Below are positions 54,622-63,508 of a DNA stretch of 64,000 bases, in pieces. Origin of the DNA: Bacteroidia bacterium (GTDB lineage Bacteria; Bacteroidota; Bacteroidia; J057); assembly GCA_022760475.1 (NCBI GenBank), contig JALEFZ010000006.1:124001-188000 (forward strand), in the 5' to 3' direction. Both the position numbers and the translations under genes were made by a program. The first letter of the stretch is position 1. Every line of letters begins with the position of its first letter. A model generated the notes under the pieces. The model had not been told where the DNA came from. It made no database searches and saw nothing but the letters and a program-made list of their open reading frames with translations.

Positions 54622-55884
54622 TTAAATGATGAATTTTTTAGAGTCGAAGAGAGATTCCTTTTCGCTTTTCATTTCTTTGCTAACCATATCTATCTCATGT
54701 CTGATACAGCTCAGTAAGCCTGTTATATCTTCGTTTCTGAGATGATTATTTATCGTGATTCTGATGCCAGCGTCTTTGTAAGGAACACTGGGATAGATGG
54801 CTGTATTGACATAGTAGCCATGAGCCATGACTCGCTGGATTACTTCAAAGGTTGTGGAGGTATCTCCGATTCTAATGTAGCAGATCGGTGTATCAGTAGG
54901 GACTGGCTGCTCCAGCCCTTTGATAGCTGCTTCACGATTGAAGAGGGCAATTTTATCTCGAAGAGACTCCTGAAGTGGTTCCAGGGCTGAAGATTGATGC
55001 AGCTTGGCAGATGCAATGGTAGCTCCAAGGGTCGGGGGCTGAATAGGGCCAGAGAATGTAATAGTTGATCCACATTTGCGGACAGTTTGGTGGATTTTCT
55101 TGTTGGGGAATATAATGGCACCTCCACCGGTACCGAAGCTTTTAGCGAAGGACGCGGCAATATATACCTTTTCTTGTCCCCCCATAAAGGTATTTGCCAC
55201 GCCCTGTCCTTTTTGTCCACACCATCCAATGCCGTGGGCGTCGTCAATGTAAAGATGGAAGGACGGGTATCTATTCAGCAATTCGTTGAGTTCTTCGATT
55301 GGGGCATAGTCACCGAACATAGAGTAAATTCCATCGGCAAAATACCACACCTTATCGTGCTTCTTTTGGAGCTTTTTGATCTTATGCTCCAACTGATCCA
55401 TTCTATTGTGCCTGATCAGGTCAACTTTGATTCCACGGGGCCTCAAAAGTTGAGTAGCCATCTGCACACTTGCATGGACTTGATGATCGAGGATTATCGC
55501 ATCATTGTCCCCTACAATTACAGGGATGGCTGCGAGATGTCCAAGGGTCGTGGTGGGGGAAACCATGACAGAGCCAGCGAATATATTTTCTAACTCAATC
55601 TCAAGGTCTTTATAAAGACTCAAAGACATATATGCCCTTGAAGATGAAAACTGAGTACCATATCTGTTGATGGCGTCAATGGCACCTGCCTTAAGGCGTT
55701 CATCTGTTTCAAGTCCGAGATAACTACAAGATCCGAAATTTATGAGTTCTTTCCCATTTGTTGTGATAATTCTTCCATCCAGCTTTTGATCTTCGGAATA
55801 CAGATGGATGATATTTGAAGCTATGGCATAGGAAAGGGTCTGATCCACCAAGGCAAGGTGTTGGGAGGTCTTAGTATTTGACAT
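54622..55884 (-). CDS. Alpha-oxoamine synthase (class I/II aminotransferase fold, KBL/SPT/BioF type)
   Basis: A 420-residue cytosolic PLP enzyme. Family elements are INFGSCSYLGLETDERLK, IDDAHGIGWCG and ASFAKSFGTGGGAI, where the lysine binds PLP (the position of GTFSKA in BioF and SPT). Relatives condense an amino acid with an acyl-CoA: BioF, KBL, serine palmitoyltransferase and CqsA. Bacteroidota make sphingolipids with such an enzyme, but this sequence is not close enough by eye to fix the subtype. The open frame extends upstream to 56019, but MSNTKTSQHLALVDQ at 55884 is the likely start. Confidence 0.83.
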   Translation of the reverse strand: MSNTKTSQHLALVDQTLSYAIASNIIHLYSEDQKLDGRIITTNGKELINFGSCSYLGLETDERLKAGAIDAINRYGTQFSSSRAYMSLSLYKDLEIELENIFAGSVMVSPTTTLGHLAAIPVIVGDNDAIILDHQVHASVQMATQLLRPRGIKVDLIRHNRMDQLEHKIKKLQKKHDKVWYFADGIYSMFGDYAPIEELNELLNRYPSFHLYIDDAHGIGWCGQKGQGVANTFMGGQEKVYIAASFAKSFGTGGGAIIFPNKKIHQTVRKCGSTITFSGPIQPPTLGATIASAKLHQSSALEPLQESLRDKIALFNREAAIKGLEQPVPTDTPICYIRIGDTSTTFEVIQRVMAHGYYVNTAIYPSVPYKDAGIRITINNHLRNEDITGLLSCIRHEIDMVSKEMKSEKESLFDSKKFII

Positions 55885-56059
55885 AAGTTTGGGTTTAGGG
55901 GGATAAAAACGTTTACATGACAAATCTAGGAGTTGAAGAGACAGGTGGAAAGGGTTAAAATTCGACTTTGTACCACGTAAAATTTGGGTTTTGTGTACTT
56001 GTTTTTCTTTTTGGGCCATATTTTTTGAGAAAATTGTGCATTTTGTACCTGGCTCAATT

Positions 56060-57499
56060 ATGGTGAAAAGAAAAATATGGCGCCTTTGGAATATTCTTTC
56101 CTTAAATGAGAGGAATCATTTTATTCGATTTCTTCGCTCAGAATTGGAAGGAAAGCACGGCTACCTTCAAAATCTGGCTGAAACTCTACCCAGAGAGTCT
56201 GATTCAGAACTGACTGATATGGAAGTCTGGACTGCATTGTACCCTGATATTCCCTATGATGATGGTCGATTGAGAAAGCTCTGTGGTGATTTAACCAGTT
56301 GGCTCGAAGATTACCTTGCAATTCAAGGATTCCGAAAGAACAACGGACTGAAAAGCCTCGTTTTGCTTAGAGAATTAGCTGATCGGCAAGCTGGGGAGGA
56401 ATTTGTGAAGGCTTTTAATAAGGCTGAGAAGAGATGGGAGAGAGATTTTTCGATAGTGAATCTTACCGACCAATACTACCGAAAGTTCCAATTAGAGATT
56501 GAGAAGCAAAATTTTGTAGCCAAAAACAGGCTTAACCCTGCAATTCTCAAGGGGTTTAGCAAACAGGCATACATTCAGGAAAATGAAAATCTGCTGGAGG
56601 TGACAAAGGCGTTTACAGATTACTGGACCATTCAATCATTTATCCTGGGAGTAGATCGAAGTATTAGCACGTATAAGCAAACAGATCCAAGGATAATTTT
56701 TTTCAAGGAAGGTCTCAACTTACTCCAAGAGAGGAGTTTTTCTGGTGAGTCATTTCAAATACAACTTTTTCAGCAAATCTTATTTCCCGCAGAGAGATCA
56801 TTAGAGGCATTTGAAACTAACTTTTCCTTGCTAAGAGATAATTCAGACAAGTTCTCAATGGAAGATCTGCAGATTGCTACTTCCATAATTGTGAACTTCC
56901 TTTCCATTCAACTTAGGAAAACAGGGGACAAAAAAGTCGTATCCTTGTTGCTTGAGATCCTGATTTGGGGAATTAGTGAAGGCCCATTGCTGAACAATGG
57001 AATACTACGAGCCTTTAATTATAACAACTTCATCAACCTCTGCCTTAGAGCGAGGAAGTTTGATATGGCAAAAAGATACCTTGAAGAGCTCAAACCATTA
57101 TTGAGTATTAATGAAAGGGAAGAGGCTTATGCGATGGCCATGGCTGGGTATCTTACCGCGATGGATAAACCTGGGGAATTGATTCGATTTTTGATAGGGA
57201 GGAGTTTTTCTAATCCAAGGTATGATGTAGACGCGAGGATAAGGATCATTCAGGCAAATTACGAAATAGATCCTATGGACGATATCTGGCTGCTTGCCCA
57301 GATTAGCAACATTCAAAAACTTATCCGAAACAGGAAAGGCCTTTTGCCTCTAATAAAAAAGCAGAGACTAACTTTTTTGAGGTATTTCAAATTGTTGGTT
57401 CAAAGCAATAGTGTATCAAAAAAGGAAAAAGTCAGGCTCCAAATTTTGGAAACCCAACCTTTTCCCAACAAAACATGGCTGCTTGATAAACTTACCTAA
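56060..57499 (+). CDS. Helical protein of unknown function (Bacteroidota family)
   Basis: A 479-residue cytosolic, almost all-helical protein. The N-terminal region (LWNILSLNERNHFIRFLRSE, then TDMEVWTALYPDIPYDDGRL) resembles a widespread but uncharacterised Bacteroidota family; the middle and C-terminal parts look like tetratricopeptide-type helix pairs. No catalytic motif is seen. An in-frame TTG at 55991 would add 23 residues; the ATG at 56060 is chosen. It is divergent from the oxoamine synthase gene, and two TTTGTACC sequences lie in the space between them. Confidence 0.72.
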   Translation: MVKRKIWRLWNILSLNERNHFIRFLRSELEGKHGYLQNLAETLPRESDSELTDMEVWTALYPDIPYDDGRLRKLCGDLTSWLEDYLAIQGFRKNNGLKSLVLLRELADRQAGEEFVKAFNKAEKRWERDFSIVNLTDQYYRKFQLEIEKQNFVAKNRLNPAILKGFSKQAYIQENENLLEVTKAFTDYWTIQSFILGVDRSISTYKQTDPRIIFFKEGLNLLQERSFSGESFQIQLFQQILFPAERSLEAFETNFSLLRDNSDKFSMEDLQIATSIIVNFLSIQLRKTGDKKVVSLLLEILIWGISEGPLLNNGILRAFNYNNFINLCLRARKFDMAKRYLEELKPLLSINEREEAYAMAMAGYLTAMDKPGELIRFLIGRSFSNPRYDVDARIRIIQANYEIDPMDDIWLLAQISNIQKLIRNRKGLLPLIKKQRLTFLRYFKLLVQSNSVSKKEKVRLQILETQPFPNKTWLLDKLT

Positions 57500-57515
57500 T
57501 CAAGCTGCAAAATTG

Positions 57516-57917
57516 TTATTCCAGTACCAGTGTTTTACTATACCAAGTACCTGAGATAAGGAATTGCATATAATAAATTCCTGCGTCAAGGCCATCAGTT
57601 TTGAATTTGAATTTGTCTGAGAGTATTTTCTCATCAGCTATCACACTCCCAGTATCATCTATCAAGGTGAAATCAGTGATGACATCATCTCCAATTACTT
57701 TAATCCATTGTCCATTGGTAGCAGGATTGCCCGCAACCCATACATGTTCATCTTCTTCAGGTTCATAACTGAAAAATATCTCTTCTACTTCGATAATGAC
57801 ACCACGGAGGATTTCGTTAGAGTTGCCTTCCTTAAGGCTAAATGATTGGAGTGCGAAAAATGCCAATGCAAGAACTAAGAAGCTAAGGAATCTTTTGGGG
57901 ACAAGGATTCCTGTCAT
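57516..57917 (-). CDS. Small secreted protein made almost only of a T9SS sorting-like domain
   Basis: A 133-residue protein with a hydrophobic signal peptide (about residues 9-27). From about residue 60 it has the pattern of a type-A T9SS C-terminal sorting domain: GNPATNGQWIKV, TDFTLIDDTGSVIADE, then KTDGLDAGIYYMQFL and the end in LVLE. There is no catalytic or binding module in front of it, only about 30 residues of linker. Typical T9SS cargo carries this domain behind a much larger passenger, so this may be a very small cargo, a decoy or a remnant. ATG start; convergent with the helical protein gene. Confidence 0.68.
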   Translation of the reverse strand: MTGILVPKRFLSFLVLALAFFALQSFSLKEGNSNEILRGVIIEVEEIFFSYEPEEDEHVWVAGNPATNGQWIKVIGDDVITDFTLIDDTGSVIADEKILSDKFKFKTDGLDAGIYYMQFLISGTWYSKTLVLE

Positions 57918-58405
57918 GAATTATAAAATCTTTGGTTGGATAATGAAAAAAACAAAAATTGATTAACTGTTCAAATATCTTAATTATTGTTATTCTGACA
58001 ATTACGATTTTTAATAAATTTATACAATTGGATTATATGTTGTGTCAAAGTTGGCATTGGCTTTTACCATGGGAATATGCCCAAAATGAGATTTAGAGAT
58101 GCTTTTTGTCTTTTTGACAATTTGAATTTGTACCAAAATTCAGAATTTATAACAATTCGACTCGATTGGGAAATTTTAATAATCCTCCATTTTATGGCTG
58201 ATTTGACCATTCATGCACCCATTCACCCAAATTTTCCTTCTGACATTGATTATAAAATATGGTTGAAGTAGGCATAAAAGGAGTCCCAAATATCTTAGAT
58301 GGGTTTAGATACATCCTAAAAATGGCCCAAAATGAAAAAGTCCTATGGAATTTGGTACTGCCAAAGCACATTAATTTTTGTGAATTAATTCCTTAATTTC
58401 CTTCC
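57918..58405. other. Intergenic region, AT-rich, no clear gene
   Basis: About 490 AT-rich bases between divergent genes. A 64-codon open frame at 58077-58271 has no recognisable features and is probably not a gene. A third TTTGTACC is at 58127-58134. The region must hold promoters for the sorting-domain gene and for the MOSC gene. Confidence 0.55.
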
Positions 58406-58915
58406 ATGAAACCTAGCATACAAGAATTGATGGATACCCTGCCACAAAAGGGAGAATTGCTTTGGATCGGGCTTAGGCCTGAACGAAGAGCCGTACTCGA
58501 AGCCGTTGAAACTGCAAATATCAGCATCGAGGATGGGCTAATTGGGGATCACTACACTGGAAAAAGGAATGTAAACAGACAAATTACCCTAATTCAACAG
58601 GAACATTTGTTGGCGGTGGCTTCCATGTTGGGGCGTGATGTGGTTGACCCCCAGCTCACCCGGAGAAATTTGGTCATCAAAGGGATTAACCTCCTTGCTT
58701 TAAAGGACAAGCAATTCCAAATAGGGGAGGTTATCCTGGAAGGTACAGGCCTTTGCCATCCTTGCTCAAGAATGGAAGAAAATCTAGGCCCAGGAGGCTA
58801 TAATGCCATGAGAGGCCATGGCGGCCTCACCGCAAAGGTTATTCGTGGAGGGAAAATTCATCTTTCTGACGAAGTAGTTATGTTGAGTAACAAGACAGAG
58901 GAAGCGCCTACCTAA
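58406..58915 (+). CDS. MOSC domain protein
   Basis: A 169-residue cytosolic protein. It has the MOSC beta-barrel signatures GDHYTGKRNVNRQITLIQ, RRNLVIKGINLL, and GLCHPCSRMEENLGPG with Cys117/Cys120, the cysteine used to bind sulfur or molybdenum cofactor in this family. MOSC proteins handle sulfur from cysteine or molybdopterin in reductases and detoxification. Small stand-alone members often work with unidentified partners, so the substrate is open. ATG start. Confidence 0.88.
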   Translation: MKPSIQELMDTLPQKGELLWIGLRPERRAVLEAVETANISIEDGLIGDHYTGKRNVNRQITLIQQEHLLAVASMLGRDVVDPQLTRRNLVIKGINLLALKDKQFQIGEVILEGTGLCHPCSRMEENLGPGGYNAMRGHGGLTAKVIRGGKIHLSDEVVMLSNKTEEAPT

Positions 58916-58962
58916 ACAGGGCTTCCTCAACAAAACTACCATCACCGTTAAGCCTTAATTTC

Positions 58963-59853
58963 TTAATTGAGGGAAAAAAACAGGTTCCCTTGTGGAAAAG
59001 GAATGGGAGGGACATCTGCTGTTGAAGTAACCAAAGATCCTATTCCCACCTGAATGGCGAATTGATTGTTTCTGTTGTACCTGACGCCAGGGAGGATCAA
59101 AGCCCATACGCCTCCATTATTTTCTCCAATATTGCCCAGGTAGATGAATGAGTCTAGCACAATGGAAAAGTTCTCATTTGTTTTGACAAGCCCTGCGATT
59201 GACATCAAGGGTGCTGTGCCACCTGAACCCTGTCCATCGGTTACTCCGGCATAACCTGCAGATACTGTGAAATTGCTTTTCCTGTCTCCGATTGTCAATG
59301 CTCCGTATCCCAAAGCTCCATAGCCCCTGCCGAAGAATGGCAAGCCGCCAGCCAGGACACCTACACTCATGTTGATCTTTGAGTCAGGATTCGGATTCAA
59401 GGAGAGTTTGAGAGAACCCACGATTGGCGAAGCCACCCATGTGGTCAAAAAACCCACAGATAAGTTATCGGCCACAGCAAAATGTACCTCAGGCCCAAAA
59501 ATATTAAGCATCGCATAATGCTCTCCCTTTTTTATGGGAAGTCCATTGGTAGTGATTGAATATCTTGTAGCAAATCGGTCATCTCCTACATATCGCCCAT
59601 TTCTATTGTCGCTTTTGGTGACAGGTGCAATCTGCTTGACCTCATGTTTTGGGATATAAATTTTTCCAAGGTCAGCATTGATGATCAGAAGTTCACGCCC
59701 ATCATCCTGAATGAGTTCTCCGATGATATAAGAGCCATCTTGTTTGGTAATTTTGACAATCTTTCCAGTGAAATCTTCTTGAGCAAAGGAAAGTGAAAAC
59801 AGCAACAGGAATGCCGTGAGTAGGAAAATGATTTTTTGATAGGTAGCTTTCAT
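58963..59853 (-). CDS. Outer-membrane protein with Sm/Hfq-like N-terminal segment
   Basis: A 296-residue secreted protein. A signal peptide (MKATYQKIIFLLTAFLLLFS) is followed by a segment resembling an LSm/Hfq-type strand pattern (KITKQDGSYIIGELIQDDGR), which in a secreted protein is probably a small beta domain, not an RNA binder. The rest (about 90-296) is a chain of amphipathic strands ending FPQGNLFFSLN, as in Bacteroidota barrel proteins. The open frame runs upstream to 59994, but the ATG at 59853 starts the signal peptide. Confidence 0.72.
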   Translation of the reverse strand: MKATYQKIIFLLTAFLLLFSLSFAQEDFTGKIVKITKQDGSYIIGELIQDDGRELLIINADLGKIYIPKHEVKQIAPVTKSDNRNGRYVGDDRFATRYSITTNGLPIKKGEHYAMLNIFGPEVHFAVADNLSVGFLTTWVASPIVGSLKLSLNPNPDSKINMSVGVLAGGLPFFGRGYGALGYGALTIGDRKSNFTVSAGYAGVTDGQGSGGTAPLMSIAGLVKTNENFSIVLDSFIYLGNIGENNGGVWALILPGVRYNRNNQFAIQVGIGSLVTSTADVPPIPFPQGNLFFSLN

Positions 59854-60304
59854 AACGATTGCTTGTTTTAACAGCTTAAAATTAAGGGATGCTTTCATTG
59901 CAAGATAATCGCTTTTTAAAGAGATGTAATTCAAAAAACTCGAAGAATCCCAAAATGGGAAAACCTCTAGCAGGCTTTGGTAAAGATTCAGCAAATTTTG
60001 CCAAACAGGCTGTAGTTATTATAGCTATAAGCAAAAAAAGGGAGTTAGCTCTCACAGCTAACTCCCATGCACTACCCACAAAACTCAGCTTTACACCTAA
60101 CTATCAGACTAGCTGAAGCCTGCTTACTATTCTTCACTTGAAATACTCAAGTCTATGTTTTCTAAAGTCTAATAAATCATTGACCCCAAATAGGAGAAAA
60201 GCTCATTCAAATGAATCATGCTTAAAGGGGATTGCCATAATTCCCCATTTTTATGGAATTTTTTGAAGAATGTTCCGAGCTTATGAGGGCAAAACAGAAT
60301 ACAT
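59854..60304. other. Intergenic region with an orphan minus-strand terminator
   Basis: 450 bases between divergent genes with no acceptable reading frame on either strand. It contains the hairpin at 60040-60066 and a second small hairpin, ACTTGA (60136-60141) with TCAAGT (60147-60152). A minus-strand small RNA ending at the hairpin would account for it; see findings. Confidence 0.5.
60040..60066 (-). terminator. Orphan terminator hairpin on the minus strand
   Basis: Perfect 11-base stem (GGGAGTTAGCT, 60040-60050, with AGCTAACTCCC, 60056-60066) and a five-base loop. On the minus strand it is followed directly by seven T (plus-strand A-run 60033-60039), the form of an intrinsic terminator, but no minus-strand gene lies between it and 60305. 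Confidence 0.75.
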
Positions 60305-62737
60305 ATGAAAGGACTTTACTGCTTCTTTTGCTTCCTGCTGATTTTAGGAAGCGCTGCTGCATTTGGACAGAATCGAACTAGACGTATCCTTGGCACGGAT
60401 TGGGAATTTTTTAAAGGAGTTCTTGAAAAAGGGGAAGATCCAAATGTAAATACAGATGGATGGGAGAACGTATCTATCCCACATGACTGGGCAATATCAG
60501 GCCCGTACGAAATGGAAGGAAATGGCAGCACAGCCAAGTTGCCTTGGAAGGGTGAGGGCTGGTACCGCAAGGAACTCGATATTCCCGACTCATACGATGG
60601 CAAACAAATCTATCTCATTTTTGATGGGGTGATGGCCTTCCCTGAAGTTTTTGTCAATGGACAAATGGCAGGCTCATGGGATTATGGCTATAATTCATTC
60701 TATGTGGACATAAGTTCATTGGTACAACCCGGGCAAAGGAATGTCCTTGCTGTACATGCAGATACCCGAGAACATGACAGCCGTTGGTATCCGGGTGCTG
60801 GCATTTACAGGAAGGTGCAATTGCTGGTTACAGCCCCTGTCCATATCAATATTTGGGGAACATGGATCACTACCCCTATCATCAAACCTCATTACGCAGA
60901 GCTTCAAATTGCCACTGAGCTTATGAATCATACTGGAAATGGGGATACCCTCCATCTTTTTCATGAAATCACGGCTCCTAATGGAGCTGTCGTAGCTCAA
61001 GCATCTCTGAAAGAATTTCTTAAAGCAGGAGAAAAGACCACCATCGAAGCGGGTTTAACACTGATTAACCCCAAATTATGGGACATCGAGCATCCACATT
61101 TATACTCTGTATCAAGTAAGCTCATGCTTGGAAAAGAGCTTGTAGATGAGGTGTCAAATGAGTTTGGTGTAAGAGATATTCGTTTTGATCCTGATCATGG
61201 TTTTTTTCTGAATGGTCGTCGGGTACAATTAAAAGGTGTCAACCTCCATCATGACCATGGACCATTGGGAGGGGCATTTTATCCGAGGGCGATGAGGCGT
61301 CAATTGGAAATTATGAAGGAAATGGGAGCCAATGCCATTAGAAATAGCCATAATGTCGCAGCTCCTGAATTACTCGAAATGTGTGATGAGATGGGATTGC
61401 TGGTCATCAATGAAATCTTTGACAAGTATGATGGTAAGGCAGGTATTACTGAGCAAACTGATTTTGAGGAATTTGCCCATCGCAATATTAAAAACTTCAT
61501 CATCAGGGATAGAAATCATCCAAGCGTAATCCTTTGGAGTGTGGGCAATGAAATCGGCGATGTCCAATGGAACCTCGAACGGGGCCATTACCGGCTGCAT
61601 ACCATGCTGAATTATGTCAATAAGTATGACCCCTGGAGACCCACTACCCTGGTTTGCGATAACTTGAAGAGTGCAAAGCTCAGGCATTTCGATTATTACG
61701 ATGTGCACAGCTGGAACTATGATCGCAGGTATCGCCTGGCCAGGCAAATCGAGCCGAATAAGTCGGTAATCATTTCTGAATCCGCTTCAACCCTTAGTAC
61801 AAGAGGTTTTTATGAATTTCCATTACCTATGAAGAAAACGGATTTTACTTCCTCTCTACAAGTCAGTTCTTACGACCTCCATGCACCCTATTGGGCTGAA
61901 ATCGCTGATGATGACTTTATGTGGCAGCAGGAGGAAGCCTATATCGCAGGTGAATTTGTCTGGACAGGCTTTGATTACCTGGGAGAACCTACCCCTTATG
62001 ACAATGCCTCAGTGAAGGAAATGGGTATGGCGGATAGGGCGGCTTCTCGGAGCTCTTATTTTGGGATTGTTGATTTGGTGGGCATCCCTAAAGACCGATA
62101 TTATTTATACAAAAGCTATTGGAAAGCTGAAGAGACTACAATTCACATTTTACCTCATTGGAACTGGCCTGAGAAAGTAGGCGACACCATCCCTGTATTT
62201 GTCTATACCAATGGAGATCACGCAGAGCTGTTTTTGAATGGAAAATCAATGGGAATGCGTTATAAAAAGCCCAAATCGGAAAATTCGACTGAGCGTTTTC
62301 GTCTCATGTGGAATGAAGTCGTTTATCAACCTGGGGAATTGAAAGTAGTTGCATACAAAGATGGTCTTGAACTTGGAAGTAAGACCCTCCAAACCACTGG
62401 AAAAGTAAAGGAATTAAGGCTAGAGGCAGACAGAAAAACAATCAAGGCTGATGGCTCGGATCTCAGTTACATCCTGGTGGAGGCCATCGACAAGGATGGA
62501 CTCGTAGTACCAATAGCAGATCTTGAACTCCAGGTAGAAGTGGAGGGAAGGGGAAGTCTTGTGGGGGTTGGAAACGGAAACCCTCAATCATTCCATGATT
62601 TCAAGGGCAATGAAGTGCCTTTATTTTACGGTAAAGCAATGCTGATAATCAAGTCGGATAATACCCCCGGAAATATCATGCTGAAGGTAAAGGCTAAAAA
62701 GCTGGGCAATTACGAACTGCTTATCAAAGCAGAATAA
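60305..62737 (+). CDS. Glycoside hydrolase family 2 (beta-galactosidase type)
   Basis: An 810-residue secreted retaining glycosidase with a signal peptide (MKGLYCFFCFLLILGSAAAFG). The order is sugar-binding domain, immunoglobulin-like domain, TIM barrel, then C-terminal domains (DUF4982-like and a last beta-sandwich). The acid/base is Glu416 in WSVGNEIGD and the nucleophile Glu492 in VIISESASTL; GEFVWTGFDYLGEPTPY is a conserved barrel segment. Substrate may be a beta-galactoside or a related plant or algal glycan. ATG start; no susCD genes are adjacent, so it is not in a classical polysaccharide utilisation locus here. Confidence 0.94.
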   Translation: MKGLYCFFCFLLILGSAAAFGQNRTRRILGTDWEFFKGVLEKGEDPNVNTDGWENVSIPHDWAISGPYEMEGNGSTAKLPWKGEGWYRKELDIPDSYDGKQIYLIFDGVMAFPEVFVNGQMAGSWDYGYNSFYVDISSLVQPGQRNVLAVHADTREHDSRWYPGAGIYRKVQLLVTAPVHINIWGTWITTPIIKPHYAELQIATELMNHTGNGDTLHLFHEITAPNGAVVAQASLKEFLKAGEKTTIEAGLTLINPKLWDIEHPHLYSVSSKLMLGKELVDEVSNEFGVRDIRFDPDHGFFLNGRRVQLKGVNLHHDHGPLGGAFYPRAMRRQLEIMKEMGANAIRNSHNVAAPELLEMCDEMGLLVINEIFDKYDGKAGITEQTDFEEFAHRNIKNFIIRDRNHPSVILWSVGNEIGDVQWNLERGHYRLHTMLNYVNKYDPWRPTTLVCDNLKSAKLRHFDYYDVHSWNYDRRYRLARQIEPNKSVIISESASTLSTRGFYEFPLPMKKTDFTSSLQVSSYDLHAPYWAEIADDDFMWQQEEAYIAGEFVWTGFDYLGEPTPYDNASVKEMGMADRAASRSSYFGIVDLVGIPKDRYYLYKSYWKAEETTIHILPHWNWPEKVGDTIPVFVYTNGDHAELFLNGKSMGMRYKKPKSENSTERFRLMWNEVVYQPGELKVVAYKDGLELGSKTLQTTGKVKELRLEADRKTIKADGSDLSYILVEAIDKDGLVVPIADLELQVEVEGRGSLVGVGNGNPQSFHDFKGNEVPLFYGKAMLIIKSDNTPGNIMLKVKAKKLGNYELLIKAE

Positions 62738-62741
62738 GTTG

Positions 62742-62759
62742 GAGGGCCGAAAGGCCCTC
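62742..62759. terminator. Hairpin between convergent GH2 and outer-membrane genes
   Basis: GAGGGCC-GAAA-GGCCCTC, a seven-base stem with a GAAA tetraloop, directly between the GH2 stop codon and the end of the gene at 62766. It lacks a long T-run but is well placed to end both transcripts. Confidence 0.55.
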
Positions 62760-62765
62760 TCTTGT

Positions 62766-63368
62766 TTATCTATTACCAAAGAAGTAGACGAAATCCAATG
62801 TGATGGCCTGGTTGACCAAGGTAAACTCAGGGTCAGACATGGCCAAATCTATGATGCCGGGTTCGAATGACAGCCTGGCCTGCAACTTGTCAAAAAACTC
62901 CACTCCTGCTCCAAGGATAAAGCCAAGGTCAATGGGGCTGTAGCCCAGTCCGTCGCTTTTGAATGGGTCAAATACACCCGAAATGCCCACCCCCAGGTAA
63001 CTCCCCGCAAATCCCATGAGTTTGACTTTGTCTGTCAGAGATTTTTTCAAGGCTACCTGTACGGGAAGCTCGATGTAATTGATGTGGTAATAATTGATCA
63101 GGGTATTTTCGCGCGTATAGCCTTTTACAGAATAGATAAGACTGCCACTCACTTCCGTACGCTCAGAAATGGTATATCGAGCACTCCCTCCAATTCTGAT
63201 TCCCAATTTTGGTTCAAATATTCCAAATCCTCCTTCAGATTGGCTAATGACATTGGCGTAGTTGAAGCCCAGATGTGGCCCAAATTGCAATTGGGCTTGG
63301 GTGCTTTGAAGGCCAAGAACGAACAGTAAGGAAAAGGTAGTTACACAAAGTTGGACGAATTTTCTCAT
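62766..63368 (-). CDS. Outer-membrane beta-barrel protein (porin-like)
   Basis: A 200-residue protein with a signal peptide (MRKFVQLCVTTFSLLFVLGL) and the pattern of Bacteroidota outer-membrane barrels (PF13568-like): LQFGPHLGFNYANVISQ, VSGSLIYSVKGYTR, HINYIELPVQVALKK, and an ending in aromatic residues (FVYFFGNR). This fold is widespread, with unknown transport role. ATG start. It lies between two copies of a GGCCGAAAGGCC hairpin (62742-62759 and 63398-63409). Confidence 0.8.
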   Translation of the reverse strand: MRKFVQLCVTTFSLLFVLGLQSTQAQLQFGPHLGFNYANVISQSEGGFGIFEPKLGIRIGGSARYTISERTEVSGSLIYSVKGYTRENTLINYYHINYIELPVQVALKKSLTDKVKLMGFAGSYLGVGISGVFDPFKSDGLGYSPIDLGFILGAGVEFFDKLQARLSFEPGIIDLAMSDPEFTLVNQAITLDFVYFFGNR

Positions 63369-63397
63369 GACTATGTATTGTTATGTTGTTTTTGATT

Positions 63398-63409
63398 GGC
63401 CTTTCGGCC
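63398..63409. repeat. Hairpin GGCC-TTTC-GGCC
   Basis: A four-base stem with TTTC loop; on the minus strand it reads GGCCGAAAGGCC, the same core as the hairpin at 62742-62759. It lies 29 bases upstream of the outer-membrane gene at 63368. Small, and may be chance. Confidence 0.4.
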
Positions 63410-63508
63410 TTACAACTACACAGTCGGAAGACAAGGGAAGAGGTCAACCCTTACAGCCTGGGGAAAAAAAGAGTCAGGCCTATTCTAAAAGGATTTTTCT
63501 TCATATTC

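Noticed and set aside
55087..55593. 168-codon plus-strand frame opposite the alpha-oxoamine synthase gene
   Set aside because: Antisense shadow of a gene with clear PLP-enzyme motifs.
58077..58271. 64-codon plus-strand frame in the gap before the MOSC gene
   Set aside because: No signal peptide, no family pattern and very AT-rich; position alone is not enough support.
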